64,000 bases of DNA from Diadophis punctatus similis (GCA_023053685.1 JALIGW010000002.1:172475430-172539429), one strand, 5' to 3'; shown: positions 11,761 to 24,084, numbered from the stretch's first letter. Notes: generated by a model not told the origin, from the sequence alone. Made by a program: numbers and translations.

Positions 11761-12395
11761 TCCCTGTTGAAATAATTTCTTAATACTACTTCGTGTGAAC
11801 AGATCAGGAGACCATCACAGTGACATCACCAGTTGGAGCTTATTCCAACCTAGCCAATAGCATTCAATATACATGGCAGAATTTGAAAAGAAACATCTGG
11901 TCTGAATGTTCTCATGATTGCTTCATCACAGGCTGCAGGCAAACCCATGTAGAGGATTATTTTTCTTGCGACTCTCTTAGTTTGGAATAATAAAATAGCA
12001 AAAGTAGCAGCAACTAAAAGGGGATTTCTGACTCAGTCAGTTCAGGTTCATTGACTCTTCAGCTCAGGTTTTCTATCTGACATTACAATGCAGATTTTCA
12101 AGTTTTTACCATAAAATTTGGTAGGATTCGTGCACAGAATGAAGCACTATGGAAATATGAGACATACAGTATGATAACCATAGCAATATAGCTTCCCCCA
12201 CAATCAAGGTAGGTGGGTATTTTTGGCTCCTCCAAAGAGTGCCTATGAGAGAGGAAGGTAGAAGAGCCCAGCAAATATTTCTTGAAAAGCTGGATCCACA
12301 AGTTATTACAGACCAGTAATAATTTGCAGCTCTCCACTAGATCTGTGGATAGATCGCATACCATAGTAAAAGAAAATGATTTCAATTCCACTTAC

Positions 12396-12612
12396 CTAAA
12401 ACCCATTTCATGATTAGCATTTCTGTCCATGAAAATTGTGTTGTTTTCACTCTAAATATTTGCTTGGGGTGATCCATGGCAGTTTCATTGGGAAGCAGCT
12501 TTACGCCTTCAAATCTGTCAGAAGCATTCACTACTAGCAGTCCAAGAAAAATTGTAAAAGAAACAGCATGTGCCACAAACTTCATAAAGGGGCTCCGGAG
12601 TGTACGTCCCAG
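12396..12612 (-). CDS. TRPC7: TRPC7 exon 5 (S1, first extracellular loop, S2)
   Basis: The exon has 72 codons plus one base. The acceptor is TTTTTGCTTTCAG|CTG and the donor TTTTAG|GTAAGTGG. It begins [20 protein letters not shown]1 covers roughly [20 protein letters not shown]. The first extracellular loop holds two possible N-glycosylation sequons, NAS in [10 protein letters not shown] and NET in [10 protein letters not shown]2 starts in [16 protein letters not shown]. The VNASDRFEG and [20 protein letters not shown] blocks are conserved in TRPC3/7. The loop residues [11 protein letters not shown] differ from the mammalian sequence I recall, as expected for the least constrained part. The exon is in phase with those on both sides, and no frameshift or stop is present. 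Confidence 0.97.
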
Positions 12613-14654
12613 CTGAAAGCAAAAATAACCATAAGTTCTTTTTCCCCCCCTGTCCTTTTCCCTTTTTCAAGCTTTTATTTATTTAAAAGTCAAACGTTTT
12701 CTTTCACTTGGCTTAGGCATTTTACTTATAAGCTATTTTATCTAAAGTACTCAAGACATATGTCAGAGGGTTTAAATCAATACGGTTAAGAATTTTAAAG
12801 CGTTTCTAACATGGAAAAATATTAGATAGGCTAAAGAATAAGGTAACTTAAAGGTTCCCAAGAACAAAAGCATTTCTATTATTTTCATCCAATTAAATTC
12901 CAAGTAAGTAGCTGAGAAATGAAATAAAGGCCTCTTTCATAGCCCTCTTATGATACCTTTTGATAAAACTACATACAACTCAAAATTTCTCTGATGGCCT
13001 GAAAATGATGCCCAACTCTCTGTATATTTGTACGTATCTGTATCTTTTTCATTGTTAAATCTGATTCCTTGTGTTATATATAACAGAGCTCTGTATTGCT
13101 TTATTTTGGCCTTGTGTTCTTGCCCAATGTTTCACATCAAGAGAAGGAGCATTGGAAAATGTCCATTTGAAAAAAAAAACTTCTGAATGATAAAATAAAG
13201 AACTACTATTGCTGACAAAAAGTTTTTTTAAAAAACCTTGTTAGATCTGGAGAGAGTTTTCAATAACCTGGGTGACATTAAAAGTATAGAGTGTTCTTAT
13301 ATTTAAAGAACAACATTTTTTGTCCTAATTATTTTAATGCGTCTGTACTCACTTTAATCATATATACACAGAACAACTTTGAAGTCCTCAGTTCTTTTTA
13401 AAGCTAAATAGAGAAATACATTTGTTAAGTCTGAAATTCAATTTGTATAATGCTTGCTTAGCAAGTTCACAAAGTGTCAGAATAACACTTTGCATCTTCA
13501 TACAAGAAGGAAATATATGCTTGGATATGCTCAGACTATTTACAGACAGAGATGTTAAGAAAAGTTTAGAAAACATGAGCATTATACGCAGATTGTTTCA
13601 ATTTGATAAGGGAACAATTGCCCACTTCCATTCAAAGAAATGCACAACATATTTTTCAAATATTCTTCATCGCCCTTCAATGAGTAAAATCTCATACTTG
13701 ATCTCCCTTTATCCAACTAGATGCATTGGTTTAGCAAAGCTTTGTAAAATAAAAATAAAATCCCTATAATAATTAAAAGAAGAAACTGGGATGTTATTTA
13801 TAATGATGGTAATCTGATGATAGAAGATATACAGCCATAATTTTTCATAACATTCAGGCAGTGTGGTTTTTTAAAATAATTTTAAAAAAAGAATTGAAAT
13901 GAATATTTCAATTTTTGTGCATTCAGAATCTAACTGAAACTTAATTAATATGTTTAATTCCTACTGATTTGTAGGAATTTTCCAAAACCACTTTCTTTCA
14001 AGTGGCAAAACTACTGTGGAATATAAAATTAGCATCCAAACATTTCATAGTTTGTCTGGCAAGATCATGAATTAAGTGATTCCTATTTGTTCTACCCATC
14101 AGCATTCAGTGGATTAAAACATATTGGGGATAAAGCATCTTTCTAGACTTTTTGATCTCTTAACCTAGCTGCAAATGAGACTAAATTTCGGTAAATTATT
14201 CTCCAATCCATAGATAGGTTACCTCAGTATGTTTGATAAGTTATTATCCAATTAACTATCCAATAATTATCCAACTGGATGCTTGTGCTACCTGCCAACT
14301 CTTACCAAAAGCTAGGTAAATCAAAACTGGAACATTCACATCTAACCCAGTAAGGAGTGAGCTATTTTTAAAAGAAAAGAATCAAAGGACCCCAAAACCA
14401 ATACTTTCATGTCTAAAAAAATCCTATACAGTCCCAATTGGCAAATAGTTACTTAGGGAGGTAGGGAGGACAGGAGGTAATCCTGAGATAATCCTGATCC
14501 TGAGAAGAAGCAGACAGGGATATAGTAAGAGCAATTGACTCCATCTTCCTACTTGGCATTTGCAGCTACAGTACATAAGAATGCAAAAATGCTCTCCCAT
14601 CAATAAAAAGTAAAGACTTTTTATTTTAAAGTAGCGTTCTTTTCTGCAAACCGT

Positions 14655-15345
14655 GTATTATTTTATTTATTTATTTAATTTTGTTATTCTTATATGCCGC
14701 CCAACTCCCGAAGGACTCAGGGCGGCGTACAACAGGAAAAAATACAAGAATAATCAAAATGCAAGTGATTAAAAAAAACAAATACAAATTTTTAAAAACA
14801 ATATTAAAACAACAACATCCATTCAATATCATACATACTTGGGGGGTGATCTCAGGTGGATTAAGCTATCCCCCCCACCTGCAGGAAAAGCCATGTTTTA
14901 ACGGCTTTTCGGAAGGCCAGCAGAGTGGGGATGGTTCGGGTCTCTGGGGGAAGTTGGTTCCAGAGCACGGGGCCAGCCACAGAGAAGGCTCTCCCCCTAG
15001 GGCCCGCCAGCCGGCATTGTTTGGCCGACGGGACCTGGAGGAGGCCAACTCTGTGGGCCCTAACCGGTCGGAGGGAAGTATGAGGCAGAATGCGGTCCCG
15101 AAGATATCCTGGTCCTAAGCCATGAAGGGCTTTAAAGATGGTGATCAACACCTTGAATTGGACCCGGAGACCGATGGGCAACCAATGCAGCTGGCGGAGT
15201 ATTGGTGTCACGTGGGTGTACCTTGGCACACCCACCACAGCACGCGCAGCCGCATTTTGTACCAGCTGAAGTCTCCGGATACTCTTCAAGGGTAGCCCCA
15301 TGTAGAGCGCATTGCAGTAGTCCAAACGCGAGGTGACAAGGGCAT
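14655..15345 (-). mobile_element. Antisense LINE 3' fragment (CR1/L2-like)
   Basis: On the minus strand an open piece of 154 codons (15325-14861) runs MDYCNALYMGLPLKSIRRL, LVQNAAARAVVGV, VTPILRQLHWLPIGLR, KALHGLGPGYLRDRI, WNQLPPETRT and FRKAVKTWLF. This is the C-terminal end of a CR1/L2-type reverse transcriptase. Downstream on the same strand is the 3' end with GAGTTGGGCGGCATATAAGA and an A/T-rich tail to about 14655. It is the best-preserved copy of the family in the window, but it is 5'-truncated and has no RT core. Confidence 0.9.
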
Positions 15346-16061
15346 GAGTGTAGGAATGGAATACAATGTGTCTTTTAATGTTTTTTTCTAATATTGATAA
15401 AAGTTGTCTAGGTGCCTACCTCAGAAATGAAACATCTATGGACTGGGCTATTAAATTAATAGAAACTCAACCTGCCCTCAGCAGTGAGATTAGAAGCACA
15501 TTCAATGTTACTGAGGAAAAAAATCTTGAGTGAACATAGAAGCAAATGAATTCTTTTTAATAAAATTTCCTTTCTCTGCCAATGTCAAAATTTCATATTC
15601 AATCAACATTGCATCAATCTTTTATTTCCAATTTTATTTCCTTGGAATGATAGCTTTCAAAGTTTCATTTCAAAATGTCATTGATAGCTATAAATAATGC
15701 AGATTCTCAGAATTTTTGAATCACGTTGAGAGAAGAAGAGACCATGAAAAGGGGATGAACTTGAAGATGTTGATGCTTCAGCTGAACTTTTTTCAACGTC
15801 CTCTCCAAAAATAGGAAGGTTGTTATTTCCAAGGTTCTGGTTTTTAGACTGCGAGTGGGGTTGGAGATGCACATCATCTGTGTATTTGATTAGCATTGTT
15901 GTCAGACAGAGAAATTGATGACAGAGGTAAAATTCTAGGAAGGCAACATAGCTGGAGTAGACCAAGTTGGGAAAATATACTCTAGAATTTTATAAATCCA
16001 CCATCACTGATCCCTTCCTATGTAAGTGCTCTCTTAAATGTAATGCATGAAGCAATTGTAA

Positions 16062-16395
16062 AAAGTAATAAAGGTAAAAGTAAAGATTTTCCCTGTCCAG
16101 TCATGTCTAACTCTAGGGGGCCATGCTCATCTATGTTTCTTAGCTGAGGGAGCCAGCATTGTCTGAAGACACTTCCATGGCCATGTGGCCAGCATGACTA
16201 TACGCCAAGGCGCACAGAACCCTGGTTCTGTGGTACCTATTCATCCATTGGCATTTGCATGCTAGATGGGCAAGAGCTGGGGCAAATAACGGGAGCTCAT
16301 TCTGTCATGCAGCCCTTGGGTCTCAAACCTGGGGTGTCAGCTTACCAGCTGACAAGCCCAATATCTTTAACTGCTGAGCCATCACAACCCTTAAA
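16062..16395 (-). mobile_element. tRNA-derived SINE, antisense
   Basis: Read on the minus strand, the head starts near 16395. It carries a box-A-like TGGCTCAGCAGTTAAA and a box-B-like GGTTTGAGACC, as in tRNA-derived SINEs. The body contains the complement of 'tctagggggccatgctcatc' and 'tccatggccatgtggccagc'. The other end is 'aaaggtaaaagtaaag'. A second copy is at 24085-24288. Confidence 0.7.
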
Positions 16396-16495
16396 ATGTA
16401 ACAGTAAAGAATTAATCCAGATCTCATCTGATAGTGTGGAAAGAATGGTAGTGAACTGAGTGTGACAGAAAGTGAAGAAAAGTCTTCTTCTAGTG

Positions 16496-16628
16496 CAGGA
16501 GTGTCAAAATGGTGGCCTGCGGGCCGGATGCATCATGCACAGGCCACGCCCACCCCAGCTCCACAAATGGGAAAACATTGCAAAACATCATGTGAAGGCA
16601 ACATGACACAGCGAGTTTGACACCTGTA
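16496..16628. mobile_element. hAT-type element, CAGGGGTGTCAAACT family
   Basis: It starts CAGGAGTGTCAAAATGGTGG and ends GCGAGTTTGACACCTGTA. It is flanked by a perfect 8-bp duplication TTCTAGTG at 16488-16495 and 16629-16636. The interior 'gggccggatgc...ggccacgcccacccc' is shared with 40489 and 43721. It has no coding capacity. Confidence 0.9.
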
Positions 16629-17777
16629 TTCTAGTGGAAAGTGCTTTAGCATCAAGAAAGGCACAGGTAGCTGTGTTGGGCTTAGTTTATACAACAATAG
16701 GGACATTTGGCAAAATTATTACCTTTTAAAAGCAGGATTACTAGTATCCAAAGCCAGAACTAAGCGAGGCAAGAAGAGCTTTTGGAAATACCTCTACCGC
16801 CTGGATTAAAGCCAGGTTAAAATTAAAATTTTGTATGATATTGTGTGTAGGTTATTTACTGATAGACCCAGTATTCTGCCCTTCCAGTTAGGTTTTAGAA
16901 GTTAGGGAAGAAAAAGTCTTAATGAATGCTAAAAAGAAGATGTGTTTTTCTGGTGGTGGAATTTCCCCTATCCAAAAGAAAGAAAATGAGAGAAACGAAC
17001 TATTTTAGTTACTTTCAGAAATATCAGCTGCTTAGGAGCAACTTTCAAAGGAGTTAAATGTCACTCAGTGTCAGTTCAAAAGCCCGATGCTGTCTGTGAG
17101 GATGGCTTTTTAATGTGTTCAAAGGTTATTACAGCTTCCCTTACTAGCCCCAGCTTTGAAGGAGTGCTACAATTTGATGAAGCTTTGGTCAAATCGCTCC
17201 TTTTGAAGCAGATTCGGGCTTCAAAGTAAGGAAAGCAATTCTGTGACTTTCAAAGAATTCTGCAGCCTTTCTAAGCATTTTGCAAATTCTTGGCTCAAAT
17301 CTGTTATTTAAAATCTGCATGATTTAGTACTCCAGGGTGAATCTCTGGACAATCCAAGAGATGCTGCCAGACTAACAAGCACAGAACTAAACATCTACTA
17401 TTTTTAACAAGGCTACTGTATGTAAATCCCATTTTCCTGCCAGCTTCTTTCGTTGTGCTGTGCCTATCTCTCTGCATTTCTGCCAGCCTGCCTCTGCTAA
17501 CTAACCAATACTATCAGCAAGCTGATGATGGATATGTGTTTATCCTAAGCGTGTTTAAACTCGGCTACTGATGAATTACCTCAGCTGGAGATTGGTTCCA
17601 AGCTTTGACTACTCTTTCTGTGAAGTAATAATACTTTCTAAGTTTATTTTGAATTTCCTCTTACCTCTTTTTGTTACCTTTTTACCTCTTACTACAGTTC
17701 ATTTTTCATTTTTAAACCATTAAACATTAATGTAAACCAATTAAGATAATTGTGGATTCATTTCAGACAATCTAGGC

Positions 17778-17912
17778 CAGGGGTGTCAAACTTGCGGTGT
17801 CACTTTATCGTCACGTGACGCATAGTGACGTTTTCCCCCTTCGCTAGACCGAGGGTGGGCGTGACAAGCATGTGACGCATTCAGCCTGTCGACTGGGAGT
17901 TTGACACCACTG
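17778..17912. mobile_element. hAT-type element, CAGGGGTGTCAAACT family
   Basis: It starts CAGGGGTGTCAAACTTGC and ends GGGAGTTTGACACCACTG. A perfect 8-bp duplication ATCTAGGC lies at 17770-17777 and 17913-17920. The interior is more diverged than in the sister copies and is rich in 'gtgacg'. Confidence 0.92.
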
Positions 17913-18248
17913 ATCTAGGCTGTTTAGTAGATAATATGGAGGTTGCTATACCACCCAGATCACATCCTTGCTACCTCTCCTTAAAAGAGATGCACCAGGA
18001 ATATTGCTTTAAAAAATACAGTCAAACCATTGAAGGTAGCCTGTTGAAATTGGGCAATGCTAAGTCCCTCTAAAGAGTTTGCTATCCTGGTTAATTTCAT
18101 CCAATTCTACACCCAAATAGAGCAGTTATAGATATTTTGTTCCTTCTCCAAAATAGCCTATGGAAGAAAAAATTTTAATTGAAGCATCTGAAATTGACTT
18201 TTCAGTTGTCTCAGATCTTGGCATGCAAGCCTAAATTGTACCTTGTTC

Positions 18249-18629
18249 CAGGGGCGGGTTGCTTCTTCTTCGCGATACCGGTGTGCTGTGCGCGCATCGC
18301 CATGTTTTGGCACACATGCCCTCGCTATGCGCATGCACCCTCATGCAATTTTGCTTCCTGCGCATGCGCGGAAGCAAAATCTCATGAGGGGATGCGCGCG
18401 CACACTTGATTTTGGTGCTTTTTTTGCTTCCGCGCAGAAGCAAAAAATAGCCAAAAAGTCATGTGCACGTGCGTAGGAAGCAAAATCAGCCCAAAAATTC
18501 CCCCCCAAAAGATGGTGCCGCACGACAGACTGGCAAAGACGGCACTGGAGCTGTCCCGTGCAAATAGCGCCATCTGCTGGCCACTACTGGTACTGTAGAG
18601 TGGACTGCACTGGTAGGAACCCACCACTG
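18249..18629. mobile_element. hAT-type non-autonomous element, long GC-rich subfamily
   Basis: It starts CAGGGGCGGGTTGCTTC and ends GGTAGGAACCCACCACTG. A perfect 8-bp duplication CCTTGTTC lies at 18241-18248 and 18630-18637. It includes TGCGCATGCGCG at 18359-18370. It belongs with 9364-9720 and 30560-30821. Confidence 0.9.
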
Positions 18630-18814
18630 CCTTGTTCCCTTTGACTCTGAAATCTCCAGGATCATTAGAATCAGGACTGATATTTTTCCATGCCTAGCAA
18701 TTATTGTCCTATTATTCTGTATTCTCTCCTGAAAGCCAAGGAGGTACTTGCCTATGGTGCTCATAGGGAGATTTTTATAGCCTAGTAATGGGATAAAAAA
18801 GAAGAAAAGAGTGT

Positions 18815-19050
18815 GTGCACCAATTTGGCATAGCGATTATGGTATCAGGCTAGAAAATGTGAGTTCTAGTTCTGCAATAGGCATAAAGTCATCAGGGTTA
18901 CCTTGGGCCAGCAACTCTCTCTAAGTCCCAGGAATCAGGCAATGGCAAATCACTTCTGAATGCTTACCAGGAAAAGGAAGGAAAATTGCTAGTCCAGGCG
19001 GTCACAAGGAGTCAACAACAACTCAAAGACACGCACAGATACACACCAAA
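18815..19050 (+). mobile_element. Sauria-type tRNA-derived SINE
   Basis: The head reads 'tttggcatagcgattatggt...ggctagaaa' and then a box-B-like GAGTTCTAGTTC. The body contains 'accttgggccagcaactctc' and 'ggcaatggcaaatcacttct'. The tail is 'tccaggcggtcacaaggagtcaacaacaactc'. The layout matches the tRNA-headed squamate SINE, as does the copy at 50525. Confidence 0.8.
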
Positions 19051-19634
19051 ATAGATAACATTAATAGATAACATTTTAAATGTCACTCTTGGTACATTTA
19101 AAATAGGGCTGAGGACTGCATTAGAATGAATTAGAAATCCAGGATAGAATTGGGCAATTAGGATATTTTTTTTAATCTACACAAGATGGAACACATATCT
19201 CCCCAGTTCAAAGGCCTCCACAAAGCTTTGTCTCAGATTTGCAATGTGCATTCTGACCATGCAAGATCAGGAAAAAAAATCACTATTTATGTAAAAGGAG
19301 ATTTAAACAAAACTGCTTTATGACACATCTTTACTTTCTAAAATGCTTTGGTAGGCTAGTGGCAGAAATAGAAAATTAGAGCCTGTGGTTTTATTGGAAT
19401 ACTAGTTGTTTCAATCAGCTCTTCTCTCTTCACAAAAATTGTTCAAGCTATTTGGCAGAGCTCTGACTCTAAGATTTGGCTTCTTTACAAATTCTACTGT
19501 ATTCCCTCTGAAAACAACCAGAAATTAAATGAGAATTTCCCAATCTTCAAATCCTGTTTAAAACTTTGAACTGAATTGGAATTTAAGATTTCCCAGTTAA
19601 TACCTCTCAATCCTGTAAAGACATTTGCTTACAC

Positions 19635-19688
19635 ACATGATGCCTAATAAATAATAAAACTACATGATGCCTAATAAATAATAAAACT
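19635..19688 (+). repeat. Two perfect tandem copies of a 27-bp unit
   Basis: The unit, beginning ACATGATGCCTAATAAATAA, occurs at 19635-19661 and again, identically, at 19662-19688. Exact identity suggests a recent duplication or slippage event. Confidence 0.9.
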
Positions 19689-19915
19689 AGCAATAGCACC
19701 TCCCTTTATTTTTTCTATTTTTGTCTTTCTACCTATATTTTAAAAACTATTTTGTAGTTGCTTAATTTGTGTCTAATCTGTGCTCACCCATTGAAAAGCC
19801 TGTTGCACCTTCTAATAAAACAATGTTTATTTGTGATTGTGATCTTGTCATTTGCATCAAGCCAGGGATATAGATAAATAATTATAAACAAACATGCACC
19901 TTAACCAATCTGTAC

Positions 19916-20080
19916 CTTACTGCAGGGAGCTATCCAGTATGCTATGGCGAGGAATGGAAGGCCTATGGAAACTCCGAAGACAGCCAAGAATTTCACAGCC
20001 ATTGATTGCTGGCGTAAGCTTGAGAGGTTCTCATACCACATGGTGAGCAATTGTTGCTGACAGTTGGGATGGGCAACAAA
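19916..20080 (-). CDS. TRPC7: TRPC7 exon 4 (pre-S1 region)
   Basis: This 165-bp exon encodes 55 codons, phase 0 at both ends. The acceptor is TTCCTCTTGCAG|TTT and the donor AGTAAG|GTACAG. It begins [20 protein letters not shown], a near-invariant TRPC block that forms the linker-helix region. The hydrophobic pre-S1 segment follows in [20 protein letters not shown], and the exon ends [25 protein letters not shown] separates it from TRPC3, which I recall as having a REQ-TIAIK version. The donor departs from GTAAGT/GTGAGT at +4 to +6. Because the length is a multiple of three and both phases are 0, skipping would keep frame but remove the pre-S1 element. Confidence 0.97.
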
Positions 20081-20302
20081 CTGCAAGAGGAAAATAAAGG
20101 TAAGGATTGCTTGAAAAGGAGAAGAATTGTGAAAGTAAGCAGTGCCCCCTCCCCCCACAGCCTCTGGAGTAGAGATAAGACAAATGATAGTCAAAATGAC
20201 AGTATGAAGAAACAGACTTCATGAAAAACATTAAGCGTCTCTGAAATGGGTGCAAACAAAACTGATACATAAGCCTTAGCAATCTTTGGGGAGAAGGAAG
20301 AT

Positions 20303-20371
20303 AGGAAGGAGGGAAGGAAGGAAGGAAGGAAGGAAGGAAGGAAGGAAGGAAGGAAGGAAGGAAGGAAGGAA
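20303..20371 (+). repeat. Microsatellite (GGAA)n
   Basis: About 69 bp of nearly pure GGAA/GAAG repeat lie directly beside the inverted-repeat element at 20381-20540. Confidence 0.95.
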
Positions 20372-20380
20372 TACCCAAGG

Positions 20381-20540
20381 TGTTTTTTCAGGAGGCAACT
20401 GGACTTTGTTGTCTTTTCTTTGAAGACATTTTGCTTCTCATCGAAGAAGCTTCTTCAGCTCTGACTGGATGGTGGGGATGAGAAGTGAAATGTCTTCAAA
20501 GAAAAAACAAGAAAGTCCAGTTGCCTCCTGAAAAAACACC
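20381..20540. repeat. Palindromic dispersed element with microsatellite-bearing end
   Basis: The left arm begins 'ttttttcaggaggcaactgg' and includes 'tttgaagacattttgcttctc'. The right arm includes 'gagaagtgaaatgtcttcaaa' and ends 'ccagttgcctcctgaaaaaa', giving imperfect arms of about 60 bp. The same terminus occurs at 25435-25536 and 63137-63282. The trailing 'gatgactgagaatctccatag' (20559-20580) is shared too. I cannot name the family; a Penelope-like 3' end is possible. Confidence 0.65.
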
Positions 20541-20954
20541 TTTGGGATAACCATAACCTTGATGACTGAGAATCTCCATAGACAGGAAGGAAGAAATAAT
20601 TATAATCTTCCAATCCTGCTGTCAATGGAGATTTACTTCTTCAGCTTCTTCTTCATCTCTATATATCAATAACTTGAGCATTTTAAATTGCCATCTTTTA
20701 CCATGTTTCCATCTAAGATATTAAGTAGAGTAGCATTTTCTGTAGATTCTATTCCCAAATGCAGCCTATTCTTGACTCAAACTTTCCTAATTATCTTCAA
20801 TTAAAAGGTTCAGTGTGAAATTCTGAAACCAAATTGCAATTGTTTTCTTGGATGCAATCACAAATCTAAATACAGATAAATACATCAACTGTAAACCATT
20901 TTATTCTCCATGAAAGTTTTCCTCATTTCTCCTAATTGCTATGTATGTTCGTCC

Positions 20955-22955
20955 ACAAGCTTGGATAAACAAGGCATTATGAACTCTAGCTGACCAGATT
21001 ATGAAGGCTGAAGCCAAATACCCAGATTCATTTGCCATTATTTTGGGAGACTTAAACAAAGCAAACTTAAGGAAAGAGCTTCCAAAATATTTTCAGCATG
21101 TCAATTGTCCCACCATTGCTACACAACACTAAAAGATGCTTATTGGTCATTACCACAAGCAGCTGTGGGACATTCTGATCATTGCATGATTCACCTTGTA
21201 CCTGCTTACAGACAAAGACTTAAAACCATGAAACCAACAATTAAATCAGTGAGGACTTGGACTGAGGAGGCAAAGCTAAAGCTACAGGCTTGCCTTGACT
21301 GCAGTGATTGGAATGTTTCCTAAAATACCTCTGCAGACTTAGATGAACTCACAGATACTGTAACATCATATGTCAGCTTCTGTGAAGACCTATGTGTACT
21401 GACCAGGAACGTGCGAATATACAGTAACAATAAACCTTGGTTCACAACTAAACTTAAGCAGCTACATCGTTCCAAAGAGGAAGTCTACAGAAAAGGTGAC
21501 AGAATGCTGTACAATCAGGCCAGAAACATATTAACAAGGGAGATCAGAGCAGCAAAAATAAGCTACTCTGAAAAGCTAAGGAATCAGTTCTCAACAAATG
21601 AACCAGCAAACATGTGGAAAACTCTTAAAAATATCACCGGTTATGGCAAACCTCCTTCCCAGGCTGAAGGAAATCAACAACTGGCAGATGACCTGAATGT
21701 GTTTTACTGCAGGTTTGAAAGGAAACTACAGCCACCTATCTCCACAACCCCCATCTCAGACACACCAACAACAGCCAAACCTCCTACAACTTACCCCATC
21801 CCATTGGGTTCACAACCCCTGGTGATCACAGAAAAGGAAATGCAAGATCTATTTCTCAGACAAAAGCCAGGAAAAGCACCAGGCCCAGACAAGATAACTC
21901 CTTCTTGCTTAAAAGTCTGTGCTGACCAATTGGCCCCCCTCTTCACCCGAATCTTCAATAAATCACTAGAAATGTGCCAGGTTCCTTCTTGCGTCAAACA
22001 CTCTACTATCATCCCAGTGTCAAAGAAGCCCACCATAAAAGAACTGAACAACTACAGACCAGTTGCTCTAATATCTGTAGTTATGAAAACTTTTTAAACG
22101 CTAGTGATGTCCCACCTGAAAACCATCATAGATCTACTGTTAGACCCCCTGCAATTTGCATACCGAGCAAATAGATTGACAGATGATGCTGTTAATATGG
22201 CTCTGCACTACATCCTACAACATCTTGAATCTCCAAAGACCTATGCAAGGGTCCTCTTTGTAGACTTTAGTTCAGAATTCAATACCATCATTCCGGACAT
22301 TCTTCTAACTACACTAAATCAGCTAGCGATATCTGAACACACTTGTAAGTGGATCATAAGCTTCCTAACAGACAGGAAGCAGCAGGTGAAGCTAAGAAGA
22401 ATCACGTCAGATACCTGTACAATTAGCACAGCCCCCCCCCCCAAGGATGTGTGCTCTCTCCACTTCTCTTCTCTCTCTATTCCAATGACTGCATCTCAAA
22501 CAATCCATCTGTTAAACTACTGAAGTTTGCAGATGATACAACAGTGATTGGTCTCATTCGAGACAATGATGAATCTGCATACAGACAGGAGGTTGAACAA
22601 CTAGCTTCGTGGTGCGACTGGAACAATCTGGAACTGAACACACTCTAAACTGTAGAAATGGTGGTAGACTTCAGGAAAAACCCTCCCATACTACCACCTC
22701 TTACAATATTAGACAACACGGTATCAACAGAAGAGACCTTCAAATTTCTAGCTTCTACTATATCTCAAGATCTAAAATGGACATCTAACATCAAAAACAT
22801 CATCAAAAAAGCACAACAAAGAACGTTCTTTTTGCGCCAACTCAGAAAGCTCAAACTACCTAAGGAGCTGCTGATACAGTTCTACAAAGGAATTATTGAG
22901 TCTGTTGGCACAGTAAAAGCACTGAAATATATTTTTAAATGCTTGAAAGAATTAA
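20955..22955 (+). mobile_element. CR1-L3 (Snake1-type) LINE, endonuclease C-terminus and reverse transcriptase
   Basis: Several frames together encode the C-terminal part of an APE-type endonuclease (LGDLNKAN near 21050; GHSDHCMIHL near 21180, containing the catalytic SDH). The reverse transcriptase follows: GKAPGPDKITPSCLKVC, NNYRPVALISVVMK, LFVDFSSEFNTIIPD, QGCVLSPLLFSLYSND-like sequence at 22443-22490, and KFADDTTVIGLI at 22520-22560 with the FADD catalytic pair. A cytosine run at 22431-22442 breaks the frame in front of the QGCVLSPLL motif, and TAA stops lie near 21320 and 22095. The copy lacks the usual 3' end found at 51214. It is inactive. Confidence 0.92.
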
Positions 22956-22959
22956 AAAT

Positions 22960-23530
22960 GGCATTGATCTAGTGCCAACAAGCCTTAGTAACATGGAGGC
23001 TGCCCATGAAGATCCTTTGACAGTTTTAGATGGTCCAGAATGTGGTTGTTTGAGCCATTATGGGCATGCCACTGTGTGTCCATGTACCACCTCTGCTTCA
23101 CAGTGTGTACCATAAGGCTTCTAAGTATAATTCAAGATGCTGCTTGTCATCTATAAAGATTTTTATGGCATAAGGGTCTGTTATCTGTAGGACCATCTTG
23201 CTCCTATGATCTCTGGCCATCCTGTGATAGGTAGAGTCAGCATGGTTCAGATCACATCTATCAAGCAATGCCATCTGATCCACTGTATTACCTTCTACTG
23301 GAATAGCATCCTCCCAGAGATATGAGCAGTCCTTACCCTTCTTTCTTTTAATGAACCCTAAAAATCTGGCTTTTCGCCTAGTAGTTGAGTTAAAAGAAGG
23401 TATGGGTTCAATGTGGATATGGTTTTGATTTTGACTGAATTTTTATGTTTTGAATCTGTACACCATCTGGAGTCATTCCAAGTGGGTGGGCTACAAACGT
23501 GTTAAATTAATACAGAAACAAATAAATGTT
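22960..23530 (+). mobile_element. LINE 3' fragment (L2/CR1-like), degraded
   Basis: Conceptual translation gives scattered family traces: a shuffled LLVIYKDFYGIRVCYL-like segment, then a segment resembling WNSIPPEIRAVLTLLSFNE and KSGFS. The 3' end reads 'caccatctggagtcattcca...gggctacaaa'. There are many stops and indels. It joins the 3'-truncated CR1-L3 immediately upstream. Confidence 0.6.
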
Positions 23531-23734
23531 GACAAAGAATAGGTGGGAGCTACTTTTTCATTTAATTATCCTTAGGAGATAGAGATAGCAATGTTTTGGA
23601 TTGCCCAGTTAATTGTCAAGTGTAAATAGACCATCAGAGAAATCTGATGGCCCACAAAAAGATCATCAGACTGTGAGGGTAAAGCTCATAGAAGAGATAT
23701 TTAGTATTTTAAAAGAAAAACATATATAGTTAAA

Positions 23735-23990
23735 CCTTGATTTACAACCATTCACTTAGTGACCATTCAAAGTTACAACAGCATTGAAAAAAGTGATTTA
23801 CAACTGGTCTTTCTACTTACAAACATTGCAACATCTTTACAGTCATGTGATCAGGATTCGGGCACTTGGTGATTGGCATATACTTATGATGTTTGCAGCA
23901 TCCTGGGGTCATATGATTGCCATTTGTAACATTCCCAGCTAACTTCTGACAAAGCCAATGATTTCTGGTCAGACACGATTATATATTGTG
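23735..23990. mobile_element. Mariner-like non-autonomous element, truncated
   Basis: The left part reads 'ccttgatttacaaccattca', 'gtgaccattcaaagttacaa' and 'cagtcatgtgatcaggattc', the same order as in the elements at 145 and 42283. The right half after 'aacttctgacaaagccaatg' is missing. Confidence 0.55.
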
Positions 23991-24084
23991 TGTAATATCT
24001 GTCTGCCAATAGTAATTTTGGTGAATGGGATTGAGAAGGCATCCCTGCAGATTTTACTCTACTAGTCATTATTGATTATAGGGG

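Larger units (their letters stand above)
7876..12395 (-). other. TRPC7: TRPC7 intron 5
   Basis: This 4.5-kb intron lies between the exons at 12612-12396 (donor G|GTAAGTGG) and 7875-7642 (acceptor CCACTATAG). It is a phase-1 intron splitting a glycine codon (G|GA). Repeats occupy 8922-10378 and 11645-11760. Nothing is recognised in 7876-8920, 10380-11640 or 11760-12395, which are AT-rich with no convincing coding or RNA signal. Confidence 0.93.
12613..19915 (-). other. TRPC7: TRPC7 intron 4
   Basis: This 7.3-kb phase-0 intron lies between AGTAAG|GTACAG at 19916/19915 and CTTTCAG|CTG at 12613/12612. It contains an antisense LINE, SINEs and three hAT-type elements listed separately. Nothing is recognised in 12613-14640, 15390-16060, 16630-17775, 17915-18240 or 19050-19915. 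All are AT-rich, with only scattered chance frames. Confidence 0.93.

Noticed and set aside
13422..13769. Plus-strand open frame of 115 codons
   Set aside because: AT-rich chance frame in intron 4; no family resemblance.
17040..17330. Moderately GC-balanced stretch considered as a conserved noncoding element
   Set aside because: Conservation cannot be judged from one sequence and no motif stands out.
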